In this document: positions 35,510 through 44,703 of the stretch, piece by piece
Layout of the letters: each line of letters starts with the position of its first letter
Numbering within the stretch: position 1 is the stretch's first letter
NCBI RefSeq assembly: GCF_900009265.2
Contig: NZ_LR735001.1
Span: 62,001 to 126,000, forward strand
Reading direction: 5' to 3'
Length of the DNA stretch: 64,000 nucleotides
Source: Planktothrix paucivesiculata PCC 9631
GTDB lineage: Bacteria > Cyanobacteriota > Cyanobacteriia > Cyanobacteriales > Microcoleaceae
Notes under the pieces: generated by a model
Databases searched by the model: none
Told to the model about the DNA's origin: nothing
The model's input: only the letters and a program-made list of their open reading frames with translations
Program-made: the position numbers and the translations under genes

Positions 35510-36604
35510 TTAATCGCTGAATTCTTCAAAATATGAGTTACAAATTGCATCTCCATCAGAAGAATAAGGATTTTGTAAACATTCTAACTCTTGAATTCTT
35601 TGATCTTTATCTTGAATAACCCTTTTTAGGTATCCTATTTCACTTTTGTGTTCTTGATTTTCTTTCTCAAGCTCATGATAAGCTGTTAAGGTTAACGGTA
35701 AAGTTTCAACCTGATGATCAGCATATATTTTATGACCATTATTCCATCTGTATGATCGGAGTTTTTTCCAGGTTTTTGAATTTCGCTTTCGTAAACCAGT
35801 TAAAACCAAAGGAATAATATCCCAGAGAATTAATTTATAATATTCCCATAATTTATTTAACAATTTTCGCTTGACTGAAGGAAAATCAGTTCTAATATAA
35901 AAAAAGCAAACAAAGAATATCATTTCCTTCCATGAATAACTGAGTTGATTGCATTTGACATAATCAACTATTTTATAAATTTTAGCTTTGTATTTATGAG
36001 AAGATAAAATTTCATTTTGTGGGTCTAATAAATTACAATCCTTAAAATTAGTTAAAAGCTCATAAGTTTGATTTACTGAAAAATTTGTATTATTCAACCC
36101 CAAACAATCCATGAATATCGTGTATTGTTCTTCTTTGACTATGGTTATAAATAAATCTTCAGGAGATAAAAATTCATATTTTTCTTGCAACATTTTAGAC
36201 GATATTCTATAAAGGAAACGATTGTGAGGTGATGATTGTTCCTGTAGATCTTGATAGAGTAAAGCAGCCCTTTCTGTATAGAATTTTTTTAAGTATGGTT
36301 CTGCTAGTTGAATAATCTCCCATAATATTGTGTATTCATCGATGATTTTCCAAATAGCTTTTGTTTTTAAAGGATCAATTCCTGTATCTTCCAAATCTTG
36401 CTCAAATTTACTATCTTTACCTGTAAATTTTGCTTCTAATGCTTGAGCAACTAAGACATTCCATTCTCTATTTTTTTTCAAATCTTCCTTTTGGTCTGCT
36501 GTCAAATCTAATTGAAGATAATCTTGACCGGGAAAATTTTTTAAAAGCTCAGGTAACTTTTTAGTAATGACATCTTGAGTTATAGCCATGATCATTATCT
36601 CCAC
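35510..36604 (-). CDS. Hypothetical 364-aa protein with a C-terminal coiled coil
   Basis: Not recognised. It is mostly helical and A/T-rich. A Cys/Phe-rich apolar stretch (EMIFFVCFFYIRTDF) lies near residue 228, a basic stretch (LRKRNSKTWKKLRSYRW) near 270, and a coiled coil (YHELEKENQEHKSEIGYLKRVI) near 310, followed by an acidic tail. ATGs at 36604, 36595 and 36589 are alternative starts, the last giving MAITQDVITKKLPEL. Flanking REP-like repeats and atypical composition point to acquired DNA. No function is suggested. Confidence 0.5.
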   Translation of the reverse strand: MEIMIMAITQDVITKKLPELLKNFPGQDYLQLDLTADQKEDLKKNREWNVLVAQALEAKFTGKDSKFEQDLEDTGIDPLKTKAIWKIIDEYTILWEIIQLAEPYLKKFYTERAALLYQDLQEQSSPHNRFLYRISSKMLQEKYEFLSPEDLFITIVKEEQYTIFMDCLGLNNTNFSVNQTYELLTNFKDCNLLDPQNEILSSHKYKAKIYKIVDYVKCNQLSYSWKEMIFFVCFFYIRTDFPSVKRKLLNKLWEYYKLILWDIIPLVLTGLRKRNSKTWKKLRSYRWNNGHKIYADHQVETLPLTLTAYHELEKENQEHKSEIGYLKRVIQDKDQRIQELECLQNPYSSDGDAICNSYFEEFSD

Positions 36605-36797
36605 CAGAGGTTATTGTTCACAATGTTAGATGGCTTTTCCTACCTATAGATCTTTTGTGTCAAAGACATTAAGTTTTGTAACAACTCTTGCTTTTAACCC
36701 AACACCCGCCACCCGTCACACACCTTAACAACCTTGACGTCCCTCCTTGCGGTAGGCTAGATCCAGTGACTTTATTAGCTTGTATTATCTCCTTAGT

Positions 36798-37760
36798 ATG
36801 TCTGTATCTGCCCCGACTCGTACCGTCCGCATTGCTTCGCGAAAAAGCCAACTCGCCCTAGTCCAAACCTATTGGGTACAGGGAGAACTTCAGAAACACT
36901 TCCCCGACATCACCTTTGAAGTGCAAACCATGTCCACCCAAGGGGATAAAATCCTCGATGTCGCCCTGGCTAAAATTGGGGATAAGGGACTCTTTACCAA
37001 GGAATTAGAAGTAGGAATGCTTGAACGCAGCAGCGATATTGCAGTGCACTCCCTCAAGGATTTACCGACTCGACTTCCCGAAGGATTAATGTTAGGCTGT
37101 GTCTCGGAACGCGAAGATCCAGCCGATGCCTTAGTTGTTCATGAAAACCACAAAGATAAACAACTGGAAACCCTACCAGCAGGCGCTATTATTGGCACTT
37201 CTTCCCTGCGACGCCTAGCCCAACTTAGATATCATTATCCCCATTTAGAATTCAAAGATATTCGCGGCAACCTGAATACTCGTCTGCAAAAATTGGATAA
37301 TGGAGAATATGATGCAATTATTCTGGCCGTTGCTGGGTTGGTTCGTTTGGATATGAGCGATCGCATTCATCAAGTCATCGTCCCAGAAATTTCTCTCCAC
37401 GCCGTCGGACAAGGGGCGTTAGGGATAGAATGTCGAGAAGGAGATAGCGATATTCTGGAGATTATTAAGGTTCTTGAACACACTCCCACCGCCCAAAGAT
37501 GCTATGCTGAACGGGCATTTTTACGCGAGTTAGAAGGGGGTTGTCAAGTTCCCATTGGAGTTAATACTTCTATTGAGGGCGACCAACTCACTTTAGTCGG
37601 AATGGTAGCCAGTCTTGATGGAAAACGGTTAATTAAAGATACCGTAATTGGAAATACCAATGACGCGGAAAATTTAGGAATTCAACTCGCTCATAAACTC
37701 AAAGAACAAGGAGCCCAAGAAATCTTAAACGAAATCTTTGCTGAAATTCAGCGTAGTTAA
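36798..37760 (+). CDS. hemC: Porphobilinogen deaminase (hydroxymethylbilane synthase)
   Basis: Links four porphobilinogen molecules into hydroxymethylbilane for haem, chlorophyll and bilin synthesis. Signatures: [14 protein letters not shown] at the N-terminus, HSLKDLPT with the catalytic Asp region, IIGTSSLRR and [10 protein letters not shown], and the dipyrromethane cofactor Cys at C249 in EGGCQVPIG. The ATG at 36798 gives a 320-residue protein of normal size; an upstream TTG adds six residues without support. It is free-standing after a 190-bp upstream region. Confidence 0.96.
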   Translation: MSVSAPTRTVRIASRKSQLALVQTYWVQGELQKHFPDITFEVQTMSTQGDKILDVALAKIGDKGLFTKELEVGMLERSSDIAVHSLKDLPTRLPEGLMLGCVSEREDPADALVVHENHKDKQLETLPAGAIIGTSSLRRLAQLRYHYPHLEFKDIRGNLNTRLQKLDNGEYDAIILAVAGLVRLDMSDRIHQVIVPEISLHAVGQGALGIECREGDSDILEIIKVLEHTPTAQRCYAERAFLRELEGGCQVPIGVNTSIEGDQLTLVGMVASLDGKRLIKDTVIGNTNDAENLGIQLAHKLKEQGAQEILNEIFAEIQRS

Positions 37761-37846
37761 TTATCCTCCTGTTTGGGTGTTGATAGTTCTCCAATTTGTT
37801 GTAAGGCGAGCCTCATCGCTCGCTATTGCAATATTTCCTATTACCC

Positions 37847-37871
37847 ATTCGTAATTCGTAATTCGTAATTC
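37847..37871. repeat. Heptamer tandem repeat (GTAATTC)3
   Basis: Three GTAATTC units preceded by a partial unit. This is the reverse complement of the GAATTAC repeat at 14045 and 46127. It lies 22 bp before the GH108 gene. A nearby hairpin GCGAGC/GCTCGC (37806-37823) follows hemC. Confidence 0.75.
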
Positions 37872-37892
37872 CCCATTACCTAAATTAAAACC

Positions 37893-38540
37893 ATGTCTGA
37901 ATATCCTGAAGCCTTTAAAACTGCTTTAAAATTCACCTTAAAATGGGAGGCTGGTGTTGGTGATCCTCGAGATTTAGCAGGTACAGTTAATTATGGGATT
38001 TCTCAACCCACCTATGATACCTATTTACGGGGAAAAAATTTACCGTCTAAATCAGTTTTACAAATTACCCAAAGTGAAGTAGAACAGGTTTATTATGAAC
38101 AATATTGGAAACCCTGTTTAGCAGATTTAATGGTTTTACCTTTAGCCGTAGCCCATTTTGATACGGCTGTTAATTTTAGTGTTAGAGGCAGTTTAGAATT
38201 TCTCCAAGAAGCCATTGGCGGGTTAACTGTTGATGGAAACTTTGGGGCTAAATCAAAAACCGCATTAGAAAAAGCCAATAATTTACAAACCGCCCAACGC
38301 TATTGTCAAGGTCGCATTGACTATCGCTATCAACGGGTAAAAGCTAACCCCAGTCAGGAGATTTTCTTAGCGGGATGGTTACGACGAGATCAGGATTTAT
38401 TGCGCTATGTTAATGAATTGGGAGGATTAACCACACCTAAACCCACACCAAAACCTGTTAGTCAAACGGAAATATTTAGTAAAATAGAACAGGCTATCCG
38501 GTTATTACAAGAAGCCGTTGATTTACTCAAAAAACAATAA
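37893..38540 (+). CDS. GH108-type N-acetylmuramidase with peptidoglycan-binding region
   Basis: A 215-residue protein resembling phage-type lysozymes of GH108. The catalytic Glu is in KWEAGVGDPRDLAGTVNYGIS (E19), in the family E-G-G...D-P...G...N-Y-G-I frame, although the usual ENEGG is altered to KWEAG. HFDTAVNF and the GGLTVDGNFGAKSKTAL segment correspond to the PG-binding_3 part. It has no signal peptide, so release would need a phage-like or non-classical route. A Pro/Lys linker and a short C-terminal helix end the protein. Confidence 0.7.
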   Translation: MSEYPEAFKTALKFTLKWEAGVGDPRDLAGTVNYGISQPTYDTYLRGKNLPSKSVLQITQSEVEQVYYEQYWKPCLADLMVLPLAVAHFDTAVNFSVRGSLEFLQEAIGGLTVDGNFGAKSKTALEKANNLQTAQRYCQGRIDYRYQRVKANPSQEIFLAGWLRRDQDLLRYVNELGGLTTPKPTPKPVSQTEIFSKIEQAIRLLQEAVDLLKKQ

Positions 38541-38546
38541 CTATAT

Positions 38547-39614
38547 ATGGATAAACCTTTGAAACTATTATTAGTATCAACTCCTGTTGGGTCGTTAAGC
38601 TCTGGGTTGGCAGGAGGTGTGGAATTAACGGTATTAAATCTGGCAAATATTTTGCAAAAACGGGGTCATGAAATTACTATTGTTGCCCCTAAAAATTCTA
38701 AATTAGAGTCATTTTCAATAGTAGAAATTTCAGGAGAATTACAAACCTCAGCCCAAACCCAAAGTCGTCAAGATCCGGTAATTTTACCTGATAATTCCGT
38801 ATTAGCTAATATGTGGAATTATACCATAAAAATAGCGGATCAGTATGATATTATCATGAATTTTGCTTATGATTGGTTGCCCTTATTTCTAACTCCCTTT
38901 TTTCGGGGTAAATTAATCCATTTAATTACTATGGGATCTTTAACAAATGTCATGGATAGGGCTGTTCAAGACGTGATCCAACAATGTCCTAATTCTATCG
39001 CATTTTATAGCCATAGTCAAGCGGAAACCTTTGGTTTAAAAGAGGGTTATTTTTATTTAAGTAGTGCTATTGAATTATCTCAATATTGTTTTTGTAGTCA
39101 CCCCCAAAATCAATTGGCTTGGGTCGGTAGAATTTCCCCCGAAAAAGGTTTAGAAGATGCGGTGGCTGCTTCAGTTAAAACCGGGATACCCTTAAAGATT
39201 ATGGGTAAAATTCAAGACCCCATTTATTGGCAAACTATTCTGAATAATTATGTCGATGCTCCTATCGAATATTTAGGCTTTTTATCAACAGAAAAACTTC
39301 AAGCCAAACTAGGTCAATGTCGGGCGTTAATGATGACCCATCGTTGGATAGAAGCCTTTGGAAATGTGGCTATTGAAGCCTTAGCCTGTGGTGTTCCGGT
39401 TATCTCCTATCGTCGAGGGGGGCCGACAGAAATTATTCAAGATGGAATTACAGGTTGGTTAGTAGAACCTGATAATATTAATCAGTTAGTTTATGCTATC
39501 CAAAATATAGATAAAATTGACCGTTATGTATGTCGAAAACAGGCGGAAACCGAATACTCTTTAGAGAAATTAGGCGATCGCATGGAACAATGGTTATTGC
39601 AAATTATTTCGTAG
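38547..39614 (+). CDS. Glycosyltransferase family 4
   Basis: A 355-residue GT-B protein. The N-terminus LLLVSTPVGSLSSGLAGGVELTV resembles the UDP-glucose:tetrahydrobiopterin glucosyltransferase-type GT4 of cyanobacteria. LAWVGRISPEKGLEDAVAA and EAFGNVAIEALACGVPVISYRRGGPTEII are the donor-binding elements with the E-x7-E pattern. It follows the muramidase by 6 bp and is probably co-transcribed. Acceptor unknown; a pterin is one possibility from resemblance only. Confidence 0.8.
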   Translation: MDKPLKLLLVSTPVGSLSSGLAGGVELTVLNLANILQKRGHEITIVAPKNSKLESFSIVEISGELQTSAQTQSRQDPVILPDNSVLANMWNYTIKIADQYDIIMNFAYDWLPLFLTPFFRGKLIHLITMGSLTNVMDRAVQDVIQQCPNSIAFYSHSQAETFGLKEGYFYLSSAIELSQYCFCSHPQNQLAWVGRISPEKGLEDAVAASVKTGIPLKIMGKIQDPIYWQTILNNYVDAPIEYLGFLSTEKLQAKLGQCRALMMTHRWIEAFGNVAIEALACGVPVISYRRGGPTEIIQDGITGWLVEPDNINQLVYAIQNIDKIDRYVCRKQAETEYSLEKLGDRMEQWLLQIIS

Positions 39615-39635
39615 TAAGCCCTTTAGGGCTTTCTT
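39611..39635 (+). terminator. Hairpin after the glycosyltransferase
   Basis: AAGCCC/GGGCTT (39616-39621 with 39626-39631), loop TTTA, in the same GTAGTAAGCCC...GGGCTTTCTT setting as at 1157, overlapping the stop codon. A T-rich, broken tail follows. Confidence 0.5.
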
Positions 39636-39666
39636 ATTATTTTATAATCCAAAAAAACAACCAATC

Positions 39667-40566
39667 ATGAACAATTTTCCCAGACTAAAACCCGGAGACA
39701 AATTAAGAGTTATTACCTCCAGTGGAGCATTAAGAGAATGGGAGAGGTTTGAGGCTGGGGTTGAAATTTGGCGATCGCACGGTTATAATATTGAATTAAC
39801 ATCGGGTTTTGATCAAGTTACAGGCTATTTAGCTGGAACCGATGAAAACCGCCGACAACAGTTAATAGAAGCCTTAAATGATCCCGATTGTCGCGGGATT
39901 TTATGCGCTAGGGGTGGGTTTGGGTCAACTCGTTTATTAGAAGGTTGGAATTGGGAAAAGATCACCCCAATTTTCCCAGATCCTAAATTTTTAATTGGAT
40001 TTTCTGATATCACCGGACTATTATGGGCGTTTGCTAATCACCCCCAAATTATCGGTATTCATGGCCCGGTAATTACAACCTTAGCCACTGAACCCGACTG
40101 GTCAATTAAACGTTTATTTAAAGGAATAGAAACGGGATTTTTTGATACTTTAACAGGAGAAGGTTGGGGCAGAAATAGGGTTTCGGGTCGATTATTTCCC
40201 GCAAATTTAACCGTTGCAACCCATGTATTAGGAACAGCTTATCAACCGGATTTAACTGATACTATTCTGGCTTTTGAAGATGTGAATGAAGAACCCTATC
40301 GTTTGGATAGAATGTTAACCTATTGGCGCATGGTCGGAGGGTTTAAAGGAGTCAAAGGAATTGCCTTGGGAAGATTTAGTAATTGTGAGGTTAAAGGGAA
40401 TAATAATAGTTTTACCTTAGAAGAAGTATTACGCGATCGCTTAGAGGATTTAGGTATTCCCATCGTCTCTAATTTACCTTTTGGTCATCAAGGATCAAAT
40501 GCTATTTTACCCGTTGGTATGATGGTTAATCTGGATGGAGAAAAAGGAACATTAAGTTGGGTTTAG
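39667..40566 (+). CDS. LD-carboxypeptidase family (S66) protein
   Basis: A 299-residue serine peptidase of family S66 (LdcA/MccF). CARGGFGSTRLLEGWNW precedes the nucleophile region LIGFSDITGLLWAF, with Ser in GFSDIT. The GIHGPVITTL strand, the late Glu in ILAFEDVNEEPYRLDRML and a C-terminal His in NLPFGHQGSNAILPVG complete the expected triad. Such enzymes cleave the terminal D-Ala from cytoplasmic tetrapeptides in peptidoglycan recycling, or detoxify microcin-like compounds. No signal peptide is seen. Confidence 0.88.
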   Translation: MNNFPRLKPGDKLRVITSSGALREWERFEAGVEIWRSHGYNIELTSGFDQVTGYLAGTDENRRQQLIEALNDPDCRGILCARGGFGSTRLLEGWNWEKITPIFPDPKFLIGFSDITGLLWAFANHPQIIGIHGPVITTLATEPDWSIKRLFKGIETGFFDTLTGEGWGRNRVSGRLFPANLTVATHVLGTAYQPDLTDTILAFEDVNEEPYRLDRMLTYWRMVGGFKGVKGIALGRFSNCEVKGNNNSFTLEEVLRDRLEDLGIPIVSNLPFGHQGSNAILPVGMMVNLDGEKGTLSWV

Positions 40567-40582
40567 GGAAGGTTTATTTAAT

Positions 40583-40606
40583 TGAACCACAAAGACACAA
40601 AGAAGT
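40583..40606. repeat. ACACAAAG repeat, upstream copy by the cpcS-type gene
   Basis: ACCACAAAGACACAAAGAAG followed by TTAT. An inverted, imperfect copy (ATAACTTCTTT...GTGTCTTCGTGTCTTTGGGG) lies at 41389-41426 on the other side of the phycobiliprotein lyase gene, and two more arms occur at 54021-54128. Confidence 0.6.
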
Positions 40607-40635
40607 TATTGTAAACACTATATAAATTATCATCG

Positions 40636-40695
40636 TAGGGGCGGGTTCGAGACTATCTATCATGTTCACCCAAAAACCATCTCAACCCGCCCTTA
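40636..40695. repeat. GGGCGGGTT hairpin element
   Basis: TAGGGGCGGGTT at 40636-40647 and AACCCGCCCTTA at 40684-40695 form a 9-bp perfect stem (longer with one mismatch) around about 36 bases. It resembles the AGGGGCGGGTT...AACCCGCCCCT small mobile-type repeats common in cyanobacterial intergenic DNA. Confidence 0.65.
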
Positions 40696-40802
40696 TTTCT
40701 AATTTAGAATAGACTATGCTACAATGAGAATCCATTGCATCAAACTTCTGTATGCAATAAAACTAAGTGAACTCAGTTTTTCTTTTTTTTAGTTTATCAA
40801 AG

Positions 40803-41324
40803 ATGAATATTATTGAATTTTTTGAATTAAGTGCAGGGAAATGGTTTTCTCAACGCACTTTACACAATTTAAAATCAGGACAATTACAGGCGGGTAAGTC
40901 TAATCTGATTATTGAGAGTTTACCCCAAACCGATGCTAAAGTTGTTCAGCTTTGTCAGCAACATCATATTGATCCAACGACTATTTCTGGGGGGTTTAGC
41001 TCCACTTGGGATGGAACTACAGAAGGCAACTCCAATCAACAAAAAGGCTCGGCTATTTTAGTTCCAATTATTAATCCTGACCATCCCCAAACCGGTCAAT
41101 TACTCCAAGCCCAAGGCACTAACCCCAATCAATCTCTATCGGGACGCTATAATTTGGGAGAGGATGAAGTGTTAACCGTAATCACAGAAACTCCTAACTT
41201 GTATATAGAAGAACGGTTATGGTATTTAATGCCCAATTTGAGATTAAGAACCAGTATTGTTAAAAATAATACGGGGTTAACTCAGGCTTCTTTTTGTTCA
41301 GAAATTCGCATGGGAGTTAAATAA
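40803..41324 (+). CDS. CpcS/CpeS-type phycobiliprotein lyase
   Basis: A 173-residue lipocalin-like chromophore lyase that attaches phycocyanobilin (or a related bilin) to cysteines of phycobiliproteins. MNIIEFFELSAGKWFSQRTLHNLKSGQLQAGKSNL is the recognisable CpcS/CpeS family start. W, R and Q residues of the barrel and ERLWYLMPNLRLRTSIV near the C-terminus fit the family. Start is the ATG at 40803; an upstream start adds 12 Phe/Ser-rich residues with no support. The gene stands alone between repeat elements. Which subunit it serves is not readable. Confidence 0.82.
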   Translation: MNIIEFFELSAGKWFSQRTLHNLKSGQLQAGKSNLIIESLPQTDAKVVQLCQQHHIDPTTISGGFSSTWDGTTEGNSNQQKGSAILVPIINPDHPQTGQLLQAQGTNPNQSLSGRYNLGEDEVLTVITETPNLYIEERLWYLMPNLRLRTSIVKNNTGLTQASFCSEIRMGVK

Positions 41325-41330
41325 TATTAA

Positions 41331-41366
41331 GGCGAGTTTGTTTAACCTCAAATTCGTAAACTCGCC
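41331..41366. repeat. Perfect 9-bp stem hairpin after the lyase gene
   Basis: GGCGAGTTT (41331-41339) and AAACTCGCC (41358-41366) enclose 18 bases, 7 bp after the lyase stop. It may act as a processing or stop hairpin; no T-run follows. Confidence 0.6.
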
Positions 41367-41388
41367 CCACTCAACAACAAAGGTGTTT

Positions 41389-41426
41389 ATAACTTCTTTC
41401 TTGTTTGTGTCTTCGTGTCTTTGGGG
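41389..41426. repeat. Inverted ACACAAAG repeat, downstream copy
   Basis: ATAACTTCTTT, then TTGTGTCTTCGTGTCTTTGGGG: an imperfect reverse complement of the copy at 40583. The two copies face each other across the lyase gene and are about 800 bp apart. Confidence 0.6.
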
Positions 41427-41474
41427 TTAAATTAATCTTAACCCCGATCAAGATAACAACACCAACTATTATCT

Positions 41475-44400
41475 CTAATTCTTCCTAGAACTTAGAGCAA
41501 AACTAACTATTTTCCAAGGAGATATAAAAACAGTTGTTTCCTGGAGTTGCTCTAATAGATTGACCGAATAATCTATAGTTAATCCCAGATTATTCTGTAA
41601 TTCTAACCTCGTTGATTCTCCCTCACATTCATAACATCTTAAAATCCAGTGTTGGGACTTCGTTTCTGACTGTTTGAATGCCATTAAAATTAAATGATCA
41701 GACCCTAACTCTAGGAAACTCTGGCAAGCTGATGATTCTAAATTAGTGGTTGAAGGTTGGGGAGGATAGACTTTAACCCGTAAAGGACGATTGAATTCAT
41801 AGCCTTTCTGGACGGTTTTTGCTTGTTTCCAATCTCCCCCATGGGGATAAATAGCATAACTAAATTGATGCCATCCTAAATCGGCGTCTGGGTCAGGCCA
41901 AGTTGAACCTCTTAATAAGGTTAATCGCAGTTGGTCGGGTTGAGCATCATAACCATATTTGCTATCATTTAATAGGCTAATTCCATAATCCGATGTACTA
42001 ATATCCGCCCAATGAATAGCCGGAACTTCCCATTTAGCTTTTTCTTGATCGGTTTGGGGGTTAGTAGGTCGTTGAATCACTCCACAGGGTATTTCATAAC
42101 TGGCAAAATCCGCCGTAATTGTTAGGGGAAAAGCGACCTTAATTAAAGTATGACGCTCTTGCCAATTGACGGTGGTTTCTATTTTTAACAGGGGTGAACC
42201 TTGTTCTAAAATATAATCTTGGCAGAATTGTGATTGCTTGAATGTTTTAACAATTCTCAATCGCCAAACTATCGGCCCCGATTCAATCCATCCAATTGAT
42301 TCTAATTGCGGTGAATTTAGGGGATATTGTTGATAATTAGGGTTAATATTCCACCCATCCCAATATTGTCCTGAATCTGCAAAGACTTGTAATTGATTTC
42401 CCTGTCCTGGTTGGAGGATATTTCTTTGATTAATTAAGTCAAAAACCTGTTCTAAATTTCCGGTTTCCGTATCTACAATTACCCGCAAAATATCATTTTC
42501 AAAGTTAATCTTTTGGGATTCTAACTGATAATATTTGACAATCTCGTTTTTTTCTGCTATACTTTCAGTAAAATTGGAAATAGGTGTGCCCATATAGGGT
42601 TTTTCTTGCCACCTTTCAAGGGTTTCAGCCTGTTTGCGCCCCAACCAATACACCTGATATCCCAGACTCGGAACATTTTTTGCCAGGAATAGCAGTTGCG
42701 GGTTTTCCGACCCTTCCCCCCGCAGTTGGGCGGTTTGGGGCATTCCCTGGTAATCATAAATTTGCCAACAGCTATCGGAATTAGGAATAGGCACAGCCAC
42801 AACTTCTGAGCGCGACCAGTTCAGGGAGTTAAAGATAAAAATGGGTTGGGCGTCGAGTTGGGAGGGGAAGTTAACAGGAATAGAGGCAACAATGGCATCA
42901 AAAGACTGGTGGAGAATTTCCTCGGCGGTTTTGATAGCGGTTTCCCAATCTAAATTTGCCTGTTCATAGACCGCAGCAATGGCAGATCCCGGCAGGATAT
43001 CGTGAAATTGGTTTAATAAAATTTGCTTCCAAGCGGTTTCTATTTGCCGTTGGGGATAAATAGAACCGGAGTAGAGGGTGGCGATAGTTGCAAATAGTTC
43101 TGCTTCATATAATAGGGTTTCTCCCCGACGATTAAACCGTTTTTGATCTGCGTGGGTAGTATAGCAACCGCGATGGAATTCTAAGTATAATTCATCCCGC
43201 CAGATCGGAAGGGATACGGGGGCATTATTCAGGACTTCTGTTAAATAGTCTTTGACCGTTTGAAACTTAAACTTTGGAAAAATAGCAGATTGATTCCAGC
43301 GTCGAGTTATTTCTAGCATATCACGGGTCGGCCCGCCCCCATGATCACCAACTCCGGGCAACCATAAACTCTGATTTAATCCCGTTTGGGTTTTCCATTC
43401 CAGAGCATATTTGAATATTTTAACCGGGTCAACTCGTTCACCAATTAAAGCGGTCATGAAACTAATAATTTTTGTGCCATCTAACCCTTGCCATTCAAAC
43501 AACCCGTAGGGAAATTTAGTTGTGTCATTCCAGCGCAGTTTTTGGGTAATAAAATAATCAATACCGCCTTGTTGGAATATTTGGGGTAATTGCCAACAAA
43601 AACCAAAGGTATCGGGTAGCCAAGCAACGGTGGAAAGCTGACCCATTTTTTCTAAAACATATCGTTGTCCGTATAATACCTGACGGACGATAGATTCTCC
43701 ATTAATAATATTCAATTCTGGTTCTACCCAGAGTCCGGCGGCGATTTCCCAGATTCCTTTTTGAATATTATCTTGAATTTGACTAAATAAATCGGGACGA
43801 TGTTTTTCTATCCATTCATAGAGAATAGGGGAGGAATGACAGAAGATTAATTCGGGAAAGTCGGTTTGTAATTGCAAAACTGACTCAAAGGTTTTCTGTG
43901 CGACTATCCAAGTTTCTGTTATCGGCCATAGCCATGCTAAATCTAAATGGGCGTGACCGAGTAGGGAAATTTTGTATAAGTCTAATTTAGGAATAACTGA
44001 TTTTAATATCTGGCGAACTTGGATAAGGCTATTTTCAAATTCACTAAGATATTGGGGGAGAATATAGCCAGAAATGATATCTAAAATCTTCCCTAGGGAA
44101 GTTAAGTCGGTTTCTAGGTCGGGTTGGTGATTTTCCGATGCTAAAAATATCCCTAAAATTTCTAACTCGTCAGCTAAGAAACTCGGATCAATTTTTGAGG
44201 AGTCCGAAACTTCATACCAACAGTAGGAATTAACTAATGCTCCTCGGTCGTGACCCGGACTAATTAAAAATAACTCTATTTCAAATTCATCTCCTGGCTG
44301 TACCGCCGAACTTAATAGAATGCGGGTATAACTATCAAATAGATCTCCGGCCTGTACAAATTGATGATTAATATAGATTTGAGCATCCTCAGCCCACCAA

Positions 44401-44654
44401 CTTAATACCAATCTTAAAGTTAAACCTGTTAACGGATAACCCTGTAAGGGAACTATAATTTTTTGTCTTAATTTCAAAACCTGTTTTCCCGCCGCCCAAG
44501 GAATATGTCCTTTTTCATTGATTTCAACTGAGTGATCAGACTCCCCAGGGTTGATAATTTGCCAATGGGGTTGCAGATTAATTTGAGTCAACAGACGTAA
44601 CCGTTGAGCAACTTCCGAAATCTGTAATTGCAGGGTAGGGGCAGAAAAAGACAT
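41475..44654 (-). CDS. Alpha-mannosidase, glycoside hydrolase family 38
   Basis: A 1059-residue enzyme. The catalytic barrel begins near 228 with LLGHAHLDLAWLWP (zinc ligands H236 and D238) and has the nucleophile D348 in AWLPDTFGFCWQLP. The helical three-helix bundle region RRGETLLYEAELFATIA and the FHDILPGSAI zinc-His motif follow, and the C-terminal half is the usual beta-sandwich set. No signal peptide is visible, so it is probably cytosolic, cutting alpha-mannosides taken up or released from glycans. It is divergent from the 472-aa gene, with only 49 bp between them. Confidence 0.93.
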   Translation of the reverse strand: MSFSAPTLQLQISEVAQRLRLLTQINLQPHWQIINPGESDHSVEINEKGHIPWAAGKQVLKLRQKIIVPLQGYPLTGLTLRLVLSWWAEDAQIYINHQFVQAGDLFDSYTRILLSSAVQPGDEFEIELFLISPGHDRGALVNSYCWYEVSDSSKIDPSFLADELEILGIFLASENHQPDLETDLTSLGKILDIISGYILPQYLSEFENSLIQVRQILKSVIPKLDLYKISLLGHAHLDLAWLWPITETWIVAQKTFESVLQLQTDFPELIFCHSSPILYEWIEKHRPDLFSQIQDNIQKGIWEIAAGLWVEPELNIINGESIVRQVLYGQRYVLEKMGQLSTVAWLPDTFGFCWQLPQIFQQGGIDYFITQKLRWNDTTKFPYGLFEWQGLDGTKIISFMTALIGERVDPVKIFKYALEWKTQTGLNQSLWLPGVGDHGGGPTRDMLEITRRWNQSAIFPKFKFQTVKDYLTEVLNNAPVSLPIWRDELYLEFHRGCYTTHADQKRFNRRGETLLYEAELFATIATLYSGSIYPQRQIETAWKQILLNQFHDILPGSAIAAVYEQANLDWETAIKTAEEILHQSFDAIVASIPVNFPSQLDAQPIFIFNSLNWSRSEVVAVPIPNSDSCWQIYDYQGMPQTAQLRGEGSENPQLLFLAKNVPSLGYQVYWLGRKQAETLERWQEKPYMGTPISNFTESIAEKNEIVKYYQLESQKINFENDILRVIVDTETGNLEQVFDLINQRNILQPGQGNQLQVFADSGQYWDGWNINPNYQQYPLNSPQLESIGWIESGPIVWRLRIVKTFKQSQFCQDYILEQGSPLLKIETTVNWQERHTLIKVAFPLTITADFASYEIPCGVIQRPTNPQTDQEKAKWEVPAIHWADISTSDYGISLLNDSKYGYDAQPDQLRLTLLRGSTWPDPDADLGWHQFSYAIYPHGGDWKQAKTVQKGYEFNRPLRVKVYPPQPSTTNLESSACQSFLELGSDHLILMAFKQSETKSQHWILRCYECEGESTRLELQNNLGLTIDYSVNLLEQLQETTVFISPWKIVSFALSSRKN

Positions 44655-44703
44655 TTACTGTTATAGTGAATAAGGGAGAATATAGATCAAACTTAATATA
44701 ACC

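Noticed and set aside
40636-40695. tRNA gene suggested by GGGTTCGAG
   Set aside because: No cloverleaf can be formed; the sequence is the arm of a GGGCGGGTT hairpin repeat.
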